Positions 54,930 to 64,000 of a DNA stretch of 64,000 nucleotides are shown here, piece after piece. The first letter of the stretch is position 1. Each line of letters begins with the position of its first letter. Position numbers and translations under genes: made by a program. The stretch comes from Rhypophila decipiens. Lineage: Eukaryota > Ascomycota > Sordariomycetes > Sordariales > Naviculisporaceae. The stretch covers positions 1-64,000 of the forward strand of contig MU858171.1 in assembly GCA_033297075.1 (NCBI GenBank). The letters run 5' to 3'. The notes under the pieces are model-generated. The model saw only the letters and a program-made list of their open reading frames with translations. It was not told the origin of the DNA and ran no database searches.

Positions 54930-57900
54930 ATGTTGCCACTTCATCTCCTCCTCGGTCTTGCCGCACTCCCGGCAACAACAGCTATTCCTGAAGGTAGAAG
55001 GAAGTGGGCTCATGGATTCGGCTCATGGAGAGACGGATCCTATCGCTCCAGCCATGGTGTCAAGAAGACGAATGCATACTGGTACTCTCATGCTGCTTGT
55101 GGGCCAAAGATCTTTGCCCGTCATGACATGGCGGTAGATCCCTTCTCGTCGACCACACTGAGTTTGGACGAGTGTTCAGAGGCTTGTGAGAGCGAAAACT
55201 ATTTCTGGATCGGCCCAGATGACGAATGTCAGTATCGACCTGCCTGTGTTGAAAGAAGACTCAGCTTACCATTGACTCTTTGTTTTACAGGCCATTGCGG
55301 AGATCACCTGTCGGAAGCCTTTGGTCCAGCAGATGAAGCGACACTCCATGTCCGAGGTTGGGGCGAAGGGGATTGCCATTCCGCAGGACATGCCAGCATT
55401 TATGCCAACAGTGGCCGACACCACCGGAAGACCAGTGCTCATGACCCACACCATGGAGGCCACCACAGGGGCAGTCTGGCTGACTGGTTCAAGAACATAT
55501 GGGACAGTTGGAAGTCTGGGACTTTCCCGACCAAGGATCACTCGGGGTCTGGACAGTCTGGTGGAGAGGACAACGGCGGATCGGACGACGGTGGATCGAA
55601 CGATAATCAGGGCGGAGCTACCAACAGCGAACCGCCAGTAGAGCAACCCGCGGCCGTGTCTAGCTCGGCTGATGTGTCTGATAATGATGGTGTTGCCGCA
55701 GGTCTGGGATCCATATCCAGTGCTTCGACCGTGTCCTCGGTTCAACCATTTGACAAGAGTGCCGATGCCGCCAGCGTTTCGTCAAGCATCTCTGCCGGCG
55801 ACTGCGTGCTGGCCGGTCTATCCAGTGCTGTCAGTTCGTCAATGCCCTTATCGTCGTCATCCTCGTCACAACAATCAGTCTTGGTCCCCGCTGGGTTTTC
55901 GAGTTCGCAATCACTTGCGCCTTCAACATCAAGTGGTTCGAGTTCTGTCATCGAATCGGCAAGCGGGCTGGCAGAAAACATACCTTCTTCGAGCTCGGAG
56001 GCGTCGTCGGAAAGTATACTAGCAGTACCTTCAAGTTTGTCTGCCAGTGTCTCTTCGTCCAGCAGCCTGCTTTTGCCTTCGAGTTCTCAAGAGCCGAGTG
56101 CTGGTGATGGCGCTGCCGCAGGACTTTCAAGCATATCCAGTTCATCCGTTCAGAGCATAGCCCAGCAGCCTTCCAGCACATCATCAGCTGTTCCCAGTTC
56201 CAGTGCATCATCAGCACTGTCTTCCATCTCAGCTGCTGGAGGCCTTTCGTCTGTCCCATCCTCGATAAGCAGCTCTGGACCAATTCTATCGTCGTCATCT
56301 GCCTCGCTTGAATCGTCGATAAGCCCAGTACCTAGCTCGTCGGAGGATCTGATCGCTCAGCTATCAAGCATCGCTTCAAGCAGCTTGGCCCCATCGGCCT
56401 CATCAATCTCGGAAGCTCCTTCTGCTGTCTCTGTACCTTCCTCAGTTGAGTTAAGCAGCATCAGCGAGTTCTCTGCCGAGAGCTCCATTTCTAGCTCACA
56501 GTTGAATGGCCTGTCCAACAGCCAGCCGTCTTCCTCGCAAGCATCGATAGCGCCGTCATCTGCCAGTATCGCCAGTTCTCTTGTATCGGCAGCTCTGGTT
56601 TCGTCATCTCTGGTTCCGTCGTCATCACTCTCTCCTGCTTCAATCAGCGCGGAGAGCGCATCCATTGTGTCACTCTCTCCCGAGTCCTCCCTCGTGCTAT
56701 CTTCGGAGTTTTCATCAGTTCCGAGCAGTTCAGCGTCTGTTGAACTTGTTCCTCCAGCATCCGCGTCGTCCGTGTTCGTACAGGCAAGTGTTTCAGATGC
56801 TAGTATCAGGAGCGCATCAAGTGCCAGCTCTCCATCTTTGCCGCCGTCGAGTTCAGCATCATCGTCCATATCCGCCATTCCATCATCTGTGGAACAAGTT
56901 GCTGCCAGCGTCTCCAGCGTCTCCAGCGTCTCCAGCGTCTCCAGCGTCTCCAGCGTCTCCAGCGTCTCCAGCGTCTCCAGCGTCTCCAGCGTCTCCAGCG
57001 CACCAGAGCCAGAATCATCTAGTCAGGCATTACAGAGTCCTTCGTCAGTGATCGTATCATCCTCGGTGGTGATTGAAGTTCTCGCATCGTCTAGTTCAAT
57101 CTCAGCAAGCCAATCTTCGAGTTCTGCCTCTATCTCCAGTTCATCAGGGTCAGCGAGCGTGTCGTCCGCCCAACAGGAGTCCATATCATCCTCAATAAGT
57201 GCGGCTTTGGTCTCAGAGGTCTCCAGCATTCCATCTTCATCTTCAGTCCCAGAAGTCTCCAGTATTCTCTCTTCATCTTCAGTCACCCCGGAATCAGCCA
57301 GCATATTGATATCTTCGGCATCTTCATCGTCATCACCGGCTGCCAGCTCATCAATCTCTGATTCATCTCAACCTGCTTCTTCTATCTCGTCGCTGTCATT
57401 CAGCTCCGAGTCAAGTTCGATCCCATCCGCCCAGGTGCAGGCTTCGCCGTCTTCAAGTTCGAGTCAGTCGGTGTCATCACCGTCTGGTATAGCTTCCTCC
57501 TCGGAGTCCATTCTGCCTAGCTCCAGTGTTTCGTCAGAAGTTATCCCGGTTTCGGAACAAGCTCTGCCATCATCTCTCACATCGGTTTCGTCGTCCATCA
57601 TAGCCTCAGTGTCATCTTCATCTGGCGCAACACCATCTTCGTCAGAGGCAGTTTCGATCTTTATCATTTCCACTTCTGCTGAAGAGAGCACCATAGTCGC
57701 TGCATCCGTACTTTCGTCGTCCATCATATCCTCGGCGTCATCTTCATCATCTGGCGCAACACCATCCTCGTCCGAGGCAGTTTCCATCCTCTCGTCTTCC
57801 GTCGTTTCAAGTTCCGCTGAAGGGAGCTCCATAGTCCCTGCATCCATCCAGGCTTCATCCGCGCAGGTCTCATCCGTCCAGTCGTCGTCCGTCTCTGTCG

Positions 57901-59183
57901 TCTCATCTTCGGCTTCTTTGTCCTCGGTCGTTTCATCCGAGTCAGCAAGTTCTGCGTCTGTTTCTTCTGCAGAATCTTCGTCCTCCTCAGCTTCATCGGC
58001 AGCGGCAGCGGCAGCGGCAGCGGCTGCAAGCTCCGCTAGTTCGGTCTCCTCAGAATCTGTGGTTGTAGCATCCGAGTCAGGCGCAATATCCTCGTCCAGC
58101 CCACCATCGTCGGTATCCAGTGCGCCCTTGTCGAGCTCAGGGAGCCCATCATCCTCGGTATCCAGTGCCCCCTTATCGAGCCCAGGCAGTTCATCTCAAG
58201 CCAATGTTCTCCCATCAAGCTCGTCTAGTGTACCATCTTCGTCCAGTCCACTATCCTCGTCCATTCCACCAGCTTTGTCCAGTGCATCATCCTCGGTAGC
58301 CAGTGCGCCCTTGTCGAGCTCGGAGAGTCTATCTCAAGCCAATGTTCAACCATCAAGCTCGTCCAGTCCATCATCCTCGTCTATTCCACCATCCTCGTCT
58401 GTTCCACCATCCTCGTCTGTTCCACCATCCTCGTCTATTCCACCATCCTCGGTGTCCAGTGCGCCCTTATCCAGCTCGGCGAGTCTATCTCAGGCCAATG
58501 TTCAACCCTCAAGCTCGTCATCCGCTGCCCCAGCTGCCCCAAGCGCTGCACTTGGGGCCAGAAGCTATGTCTTTGAAAACTGTCGGACTGAGCTTTCAAG
58601 TGGCAGAGTATTTGGTGGTGCCGAGACAAGTTCAGATGATATGACTCCCGAGTTTTGTGCGGACTTCTGTGCGGTGTGGCCGTACTTTGGAGTCGAGTAT
58701 GGCCGTGAATGTTTCTGTGGTATGGCTCCAACCACTGGCAGCGTTGCAGATCCTGAAGAATGCAACATCGAATGTGCTGGTGACCCCAGTATTTTGTGTG
58801 GAGGCTCCAAGAGACTGTCGGTCTATCACGATGACTCCAAGCCCGGACCTCAAGCACCAGAAGAAGTGGGAGATTCAGTACGGGTAGGCTGTTTCACAGA
58901 GAACACTCCCCGAGTGCTGGACAGCCAGACGAGTGAAAGGACTGACACGATGAGCCTCGAGGCTTGTTCGTCCTTCTGCACCGGCTTTACATACTGGCGA
59001 GTGGAAGATGGACAGGAGTGTTTCTGCGCCAACGCCATCACCGAAGGCAGTACGCAGACGAGTCTGGATCAATGTAACAAGCAATGCAAGGGAGCTCCAA
59101 CAGAGCTTTGCGGAGGGGCCGCCAGAATGATGGTATACCAGAGACCCGAATCAGGGGGTAGGATTCCCGGTGGGAAACACTAG
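54930..59183 (+). CDS. Very long Ser-rich secreted protein with C-terminal WSC domains
   Basis: The model is two exons, 54930-55227 and 55291-59183, giving 1396 residues. A signal peptide follows the ATG (LPLHLLLGLAALPATTA). The 63-nt intron (GTCAGT donor, TTTTACAG acceptor) joins DDEC to HCGDHL; reading through it would also stay in frame. The N-terminal 200 residues hold a WSC-like cysteine region. About residues 250-1185 are a mucin-like low-complexity stretch of Ser, Ala, Val, Ile and Pro, likely heavily O-glycosylated. Two WSC domains follow at about 1190-1282 and 1297-1387 (ECFCGMAP, ECFCANAI, ILCGGS, ELCGGA). I see no terminal transmembrane or GPI segment, so it is probably released or wall-bound, unlike membrane WSC stress sensors. 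Confidence 0.82.
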   Translation: MLPLHLLLGLAALPATTAIPEGRRKWAHGFGSWRDGSYRSSHGVKKTNAYWYSHAACGPKIFARHDMAVDPFSSTTLSLDECSEACESENYFWIGPDDECQYRPACVERRLSLPLTLCFTGHCGDHLSEAFGPADEATLHVRGWGEGDCHSAGHASIYANSGRHHRKTSAHDPHHGGHHRGSLADWFKNIWDSWKSGTFPTKDHSGSGQSGGEDNGGSDDGGSNDNQGGATNSEPPVEQPAAVSSSADVSDNDGVAAGLGSISSASTVSSVQPFDKSADAASVSSSISAGDCVLAGLSSAVSSSMPLSSSSSSQQSVLVPAGFSSSQSLAPSTSSGSSSVIESASGLAENIPSSSSEASSESILAVPSSLSASVSSSSSLLLPSSSQEPSAGDGAAAGLSSISSSSVQSIAQQPSSTSSAVPSSSASSALSSISAAGGLSSVPSSISSSGPILSSSSASLESSISPVPSSSEDLIAQLSSIASSSLAPSASSISEAPSAVSVPSSVELSSISEFSAESSISSSQLNGLSNSQPSSSQASIAPSSASIASSLVSAALVSSSLVPSSSLSPASISAESASIVSLSPESSLVLSSEFSSVPSSSASVELVPPASASSVFVQASVSDASIRSASSASSPSLPPSSSASSSISAIPSSVEQVAASVSSVSSVSSVSSVSSVSSVSSVSSVSSVSSAPEPESSSQALQSPSSVIVSSSVVIEVLASSSSISASQSSSSASISSSSGSASVSSAQQESISSSISAALVSEVSSIPSSSSVPEVSSILSSSSVTPESASILISSASSSSSPAASSSISDSSQPASSISSLSFSSESSSIPSAQVQASPSSSSSQSVSSPSGIASSSESILPSSSVSSEVIPVSEQALPSSLTSVSSSIIASVSSSSGATPSSSEAVSIFIISTSAEESTIVAASVLSSSIISSASSSSSGATPSSSEAVSILSSSVVSSSAEGSSIVPASIQASSAQVSSVQSSSVSVVSSSASLSSVVSSESASSASVSSAESSSSSASSAAAAAAAAAASSASSVSSESVVVASESGAISSSSPPSSVSSAPLSSSGSPSSSVSSAPLSSPGSSSQANVLPSSSSSVPSSSSPLSSSIPPALSSASSSVASAPLSSSESLSQANVQPSSSSSPSSSSIPPSSSVPPSSSVPPSSSIPPSSVSSAPLSSSASLSQANVQPSSSSSAAPAAPSAALGARSYVFENCRTELSSGRVFGGAETSSDDMTPEFCADFCAVWPYFGVEYGRECFCGMAPTTGSVADPEECNIECAGDPSILCGGSKRLSVYHDDSKPGPQAPEEVGDSVRVGCFTENTPRVLDSQTSERTDTMSLEACSSFCTGFTYWRVEDGQECFCANAITEGSTQTSLDQCNKQCKGAPTELCGGAARMMVYQRPESGGRIPGGKH
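56911..57000 (+). repeat. Perfect 9-bp coding tandem repeat (Ser-Val-Ser units)
   Basis: Ten copies of TCTCCAGCG lie head to tail inside the Ser-rich gene. They encode repeated Ser-Ser-Val. The identity of copies at DNA level, in contrast with the flanking synonymous variation, indicates recent expansion. Confidence 0.9.
57995..58025 (+). repeat. GCA/GCG codon run (poly-alanine)
   Basis: About ten consecutive Ala codons (GCAGCG repeats) lie inside the Ser-rich region. This trinucleotide run is likely length-variable. Confidence 0.7.
58372..58450 (+). repeat. 18-bp coding tandem repeat (Pro-Pro-Ser-Ser-Ser-x)
   Basis: About four copies of TCCACCATCCTCGTCTGT occur with one-base changes. They lie inside larger duplicated blocks (58100-58510) that each include SSAPLSSS and SQANV. 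Confidence 0.8.
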
Positions 59184-59765
59184 GACGAGTACTAGGTAGC
59201 TTACTTTGCGAGAGCATTTGTCCATTCTTCGGCCACCTATCCGTAACGGGGTACGTATGTAGTTCAGTTAGGCTCAAAACTCATGCTTGTTTAGTGGACT
59301 TGACCATACCAAAATGGGAATGGTTCTCTCGGGAAACATCTTCCGTTGGAGTGGCGTTTGGCGGTGTGTATCCGTACTCTTGGCAATAACATCTCTCGTC
59401 CTGTCGTCCACATGCATCCTACATGTATGTTCGGGAAGGCCATCATGACAAAGCTGACTCTTTTTTCGGCACGGTTGCACCCTTATATCAGGCCGTAGAA
59501 CTTGTGTCTCAAGATGGCATTCTGCTCCGTCGAGGTTTCCGGTGCAGTGGTTGCGAGTTTCCAAGTTGTTCTTAATTCTCAAGCGTCATGAGGGGTAAAA
59601 GATAACAAGTGGAATTGCCGAGGCCGACTCGGCATCGTCAACCGCCCAAGGTGACGCTAGCTGTGATTGCTCTGAAGCCCGTGGACAGACACTGCACGCC
59701 ACTTGCTAGGCACCCCCATGACGAAGCAGTAAATACCTTCCCCAGGGACCTGGAATCTGTTTTCC
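59184..59765. other. Spacer before the monooxygenase gene
   Basis: This spacer of about 580 bp contains the 3' end of the Ser-rich gene and the FMO promoter. No gene is seen. Confidence 0.35.
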
Positions 59766-61544
59766 ATGTCTCTGGACATCCCTTCACCCAAGTTCGATAT
59801 GGATTTCGGCTCCGAGGCAGTGAGCTACAGCCAATTTGCCTGCATTGGAGCAGGATTCTCTGGCATCGGGCTCGGTGCGAGTCTGAAGAGGTGGTATGGC
59901 ATCACCGACATTCGCATTTTCGACCGGCACACGCAGCTTGGGGGCACGTGGTATATTAGCAGATATCCAGGTAAGACCCAAGCCCTTGACGAATTACCTG
60001 TCGCCCTTCCATCAAGCTAACCATGGTTGCAGGATGTGCGTGCGATGTCCCAAGTGCACTGTACAGCTTTTCCTTTGAGCCCAATCCCAGCTGGACCCGG
60101 ATCCTGCCGTCAAGTCAAGAGCTGTGGAACTATCTTCATCATGTTGCCGACAAGTACGATTTGATATCACGGATGACGCTCGGGGTCAACGTGGAAGAGG
60201 CAACCTGGATCGAAGACCGCTCACGGTGGAGACTTACATACCGCGCAGTAAACTCGGACCAGGTCTACTATCATGAGTCGGACTTTTTGTTTGCCGGGAC
60301 CGGCCAGCTTGTCACTCCCCGGGAGCTTGATGTCCCTGGTATCGAGTCTTTTAGGGGCCCAGTCATGCACTCGGCAAGGTGGCGAGAGGATGTCGATCTG
60401 AAGCAGAAAAAGGTGGTGCTGTTTGGCAACGGCTGTACAGCGGCTCAAATAGTGCCGTCCATTGTGCACGAGACAGGCCATCTCACACAGATCGTCCGGT
60501 CCAAGCACTGGATCATGCCTCCAATCGACGTGCCCATTCCTGCATGGGCACGATTGATGTTGCGATATGTCCCGGGGCTCCTCAAGCTGTTTCGTTTCAT
60601 CGTGTTCCTGCTTGCTGAGAATGCATTACGGGGATTTCCGCTCACCCAGTCGGCGGCAAAGTTCCGGGCCGGCCGCCGACAGATAGCCGAAGGCTATATG
60701 CGACGCACAGCTCCAGCAAAGTATCACGATATATTGATCCCTGACTGGGAGATTGGCTGCAAGAGGAGGATCTTCGATTCTGGTTATCTGCAGAGTCTCC
60801 ACGCAGACAACATCACCTTGACTAACTCGAAGGCCCTCGAGATTCTGCCAAACGGTGTCAAGACGACGGATGGCTTCATAGAGGCCGACGTGTTGGTGCT
60901 AGCAAATGGGTTTGTCACCAACAACTACCTAGACAACATCAAGATCACAGGGAGGAATGATATTACACTGAGGGAGCACTGGGAGAGGTTTGGTGGGCCC
61001 GAGGCTTATAATTGCTCTGCCGTTAGCGGATTTCCCAATTTCTTCCTGCTCCTCGGTAAGCTGAATGACACAGAGTCTTTCTCACAATACCAAGCTACCT
61101 TACTGACACACGAGTGTCATAGGTCCCAATTCCGTCACAGGACATACGTCCGCCATCATGGCATCCGAGAACTCGATAAACTACGCACTTCGCATCATCA
61201 AACCAGTCTTGGTTGGAAAGGCACAATCAGTCAACATTCGACCAGAGGCAGAGCAAAGATACTCAGACGGTATCCAGCACGCGCTGAAAAATACCGTCTT
61301 CTCATCGGGGTGTGGGAGTTGGTATGTGCGAGGTACCAATGAGGGAAAAGAGTGGAACGCCATGACCTACCCATGGTCGCAAGGTTATTATTGGTATGAG
61401 AATCTATTTCCGAATCGGAAGGACTGGGAATATCAAGTAAGTTGCAGTGCTGGCACCCTATCAAGCCATGCGACCGGAGCATTCTTGGACTTGAGGATCT
61501 AACCGTATCAGCAGAACTCGAATGAATGTAGGAAACAAGTCTAG
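59766..61544 (+). CDS. Flavin-containing monooxygenase (FMO / Baeyer-Villiger-like)
   Basis: This is a predicted FAD- and NADPH-dependent oxygenase. Exons 59766-59970, 60033-61055, 61123-61436 and 61515-61544 give 523 residues. The FAD-binding GAGFSG is at 28-33, followed by DRHTQLGGTWYISRYPG. This resembles the GGTW-x(5)-YPG part of Baeyer-Villiger-type enzymes. A second dinucleotide site is VVLFGNGCTAAQ. Central motifs include FLFAGTGQLVTPRELDVPG and VLANGFVTNNY. The C-terminus WSQGYYWYENLFPNRKDWEY is typical of fungal relatives. The last exon is only 10 codons including the stop; without it a read-through form would end nearby. It is convergent with the interrupted P450, which suggests a former two-gene oxidative module. 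Confidence 0.88.
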
Positions 61545-61717
61545 TTATCAGAACTTAAACCATCGCAAATAAGAGCACCAGTTAATTATGCTCCAGTGAG
61601 AAGATTGCATTATGAAGTGGCTTGCAGTCGTAAACAAACATCAGCCCAAATCCAAAAAGAAAGACAAGAAGAGTTTCATTGGCAGATGTTCTCTTCGTGA
61701 CCTGGGTAGGCTGAAAG

Positions 61718-63501
61718 TCACATCGAATCTCTCATAGCCCTTGCATCCTCTAGGACGCCGGCGTTGTTGGCTTCTCGGATGATCAGCTGTTCGTAGGCCT
61801 TGCTCCTGACCGTTGGCTTGGCTGGGAATGGCTCTTGGGTGGATTCGGGATTGAGATCCATGCTATCATATACTCCATTCTACCACGACAACAAGTTAGT
61901 AGCCAAGGTTCTGTTGGTGTCCTCTTCGGAATACAGAATTCCGTCTTCATCTTGACACTGCAGGTTCATGGGACATGAAGTGGGCTGTAACTTACAGCGG
62001 CAAAGTCAAAGCACTGAGTGAGGCGGGCGATATTCAGGAATAGGTTTTTCTGGGCCACGCCGTATCCAACGCAAATGCGTCGACCACCACCAAACTCCCA
62101 AATACCATGAGTGATGTCCATTTCATGGCCATCCATCCACCGCTCGGGCCTGAATTCGTCCGGATCACGGCACTCCCTGGCGACGGCGACTTGGTTGATG
62201 GCGAAAGAGGTTCCTGCTGGGAAGCGGTAGCCTTCAAACTCGATATCGCGGTCTGAGGTATGGTCTGGTGTCAGGGGCAAGACAAGGCGCCATCGCAGTA
62301 CCTCCTTGCACATGGCACATACGTAGCGGAGACTGTCCATATCCGCTAGAGTTGCAAGCCTGGCTTATTGACCCGCGCCGCAAACCTCGTCAATCAGATG
62401 TCGTGCCTGCTGAAAGACTCTTGGGTATTCCATGGCGGCCATTACCAAAACATTGAGCGCCTGTCTCGTGGTATCGCTTGCCGCCTCAATAAGTGCCATG
62501 GCGATGTATATGGCGTCGATGTCGGATCCTCTGTATTTGGTGTCGGGATGTAGAAGACGATCTCGCACAAAGGACGGCGGGGCCGTACCTTCTGTCACTC
62601 TTTGGCGCACCGGCTCCCACCAGGAAACGAAGACGTCGTAGTTCCACTTGGACAGTCTCTCCCAACCCGGTCGCCAGACCTGCAAGCATCTAGGAAGACG
62701 CGCAAGGTCGGGAAACCAGTCGACAACACTCTTGCCTATGCTTCTGACGAAAATGGTGGCAACGTTTTGCATATCGACAAGCTCCCTACTCGACTTGGTG
62801 AGTCGCTCTCCAAGTACAATGCGGTGCATGACACCGTTGGCATAACGATAATGATGTTTGTACCAGAGATCCGGTCTCGAGAGATGCTCGGCCATCATCT
62901 GGGTGCTCTCGAGCTCTTGCCATGGGCCGTATTGCTTCAAGCTGCTCGCATTGAGGAGGGAATGCAACGCTCGACGGGGTTCCTGCCATAGCTCCTGAGG
63001 CAGAAGTAGAGACCGCTTATCAAGACTCATGATGCCGCTAGAGACGGGCAGAGGAGCTCTGGTGCTGGTTGCGCTGCCACGTTTGGTGATGATCTCTTTG
63101 ACAACACGGGTGCTGTTGAGAAATATCCATGTCTTCTGCCCCAGGTGGACTGTGGCCATTTCGCCGTACTCTGGCTTCATGTTTCTCAACTGTAGCAACA
63201 TGAATCTGTCAGGTGCGACTTTCCTTGCCAGTCACATTGTGCTCAAGCTAATTCGCATACATACCCATGTGCGGTTTGGATCCTCTCTCGTGTGCTGAAG
63301 ATCCATGAGGCATCCCAGGAGCGGGAGCCCCTTGGGCCCAGGAGGCAGTCGCGAGCTTCGGCCATCGCGGAGCCGTTTCTTGCCGACAGGTTTGAAAAGA
63401 TTGACAAGAGCAATAACGAAAAAGGCAAGCCCCCAGGGAGTAATTCCGAGCCCGACCAGCGCCTGCTTTAACAGTGACAGGATGGGACTTGTCGTCATCA
63501 T
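61718..63501 (-). pseudogene. Cytochrome P450, interrupted by one in-frame stop
   Basis: Exons 63501-63265, 63189-61996 and 61879-61718 would encode a P450 of about 530 residues with an N-terminal membrane anchor (ITPWGLAFFVIALVNLF). Visible parts are the Pro-rich hinge LPPGPKGLPLLG, the I-helix ALIEAASDTTRQA, KEVLRWR (ExxR), ERWM (PERF-like) and the haem-binding FGGGRRICVG. The last exon ends with a typical fungal P450 tail (FPAKPTVRSKAYEQL). All splice sites look intact. A single TAA at 62367-62365 falls between the I-helix region (DEVCGAGQ) and ARLATLADMD, and the frame is the same on both sides. Translation would stop before the ExxR and haem motifs, so the product would be non-functional. 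A sequencing error is the alternative. Confidence 0.8.
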
Positions 63502-64000
63502 CTTGGCAATCGAGTAGCACCTGTGGGATCTCGCGTTTTCTTAATGGAGAAGCTAGGTTATGATGTTGTTGGGGAAGTGCCTGCACAAGTACGGAAGGAA
63601 GAGACGGAGAAGACATGGGCGCACTTTACAAAGTTTGACCGTCCGATGTACAAAGTCGGGCGGGATATCACCGGTGGTTCTTTCCGATCATATGGCAACG
63701 AGTGGCCTTGGGAAATGACGCGATACCATCTTATCTGCCCGGCATTTCGACAAACTGGGAAGCCACGAGGGCCAAACTCTGGAGATCAAAGGAAGCCGCT
63801 GAATACTGGACGGCAGGTGCCGGTGATTTACCCACTCGAACTTGACCGGTGGGTAAGGTCCATACCATGTACATGTAAAAGCTGATGACAGGGACGACTC
63901 ACCACAGGGCAGGCATCAAATCACAACAACTCGTTAGATTAGTACCTAGGGACCTATGCCTCCCGGTCACGGCCAAGTTCAAGATCAGATTCAATATGCC
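63502..64000. other. Right edge, P450 promoter region
   Basis: This is sequence upstream of the minus-strand P450 start. An open frame at 63523-63885 on the plus strand has no recognisable features. No gene is supported before the window ends. Confidence 0.35.

Noticed and set aside
62340..62368. A very short intron removing the P450 stop codon
   Set aside because: The only GT-AG pair would make an intron of under 35 nt with no branch point, and it would shift the frame; an in-frame nonsense codon explains the sequence better.
59766..63501. Secondary-metabolite cluster based on FMO plus P450
   Set aside because: No polyketide synthase, peptide synthetase, terpene cyclase or pathway regulator is present in the window, so a cluster cannot be claimed.

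Overview
The window is nuclear DNA of a filamentous ascomycete (Pezizomycotina, most likely a Sordariomycete). The evidence is short introns of about 50-120 nt with GTRNGT donors and CTNAC branch points, a fused tryptophan synthase, PRM1, a CFEM protein, a NACHT-type NLR, and secreted CE15 and CE5 esterases. I find 24 protein-coding loci, one of them interrupted by a nonsense codon. I see no convincing tRNA, rRNA, CRISPR array or intact transposon. Exon borders were derived by hand from splice signals and reading frame, and every multi-exon model below sums to an intact frame except where stated.

Left part (1-31 kb). After an AT-rich edge come a triple-KH RNA-binding protein, a long 22-bp minisatellite, two neighbouring secreted proteins (one with three internal repeats), an unknown protein, a small Met-Cys protein and a CFEM protein. 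A housekeeping block follows: mitochondrial aspartate aminotransferase, an unknown conserved-looking protein, mitochondrial ribosomal protein bL28m, tryptophan synthase and the plasma-membrane fusion protein PRM1. A second, inverted array of the same 22-bp repeat lies between the tryptophan synthase and PRM1. A second small Met-Cys gene sits alone at 29 kb.

Middle part (31-47 kb). This holds a pepsin-like protease, a NACHT NLR-like protein without visible C-terminal repeats, an F-box protein, a CorA-like membrane protein, an MFS transporter and a glucuronoyl esterase. A strong hairpin lies between the NLR and F-box genes.

Right part (47-64 kb). After a 3-kb gene-free tract come a reduced FTA2/kinase-like protein, a cutinase/acetylxylan esterase, a secreted protein with a carbohydrate-binding-like C-terminus, a very long serine-rich WSC protein, and a convergent pair of a flavin monooxygenase and a cytochrome P450. 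The P450 carries an in-frame stop codon.

Functionally the window mixes conserved primary-metabolism genes with accessory secreted, wall-active and self/non-self-type genes. The most notable observations are the paired inverted 22-bp minisatellites, a 3-nt microexon in the aminotransferase gene, the triplicated secreted protein beside a possible single-domain relative, and the nonsense-interrupted P450.
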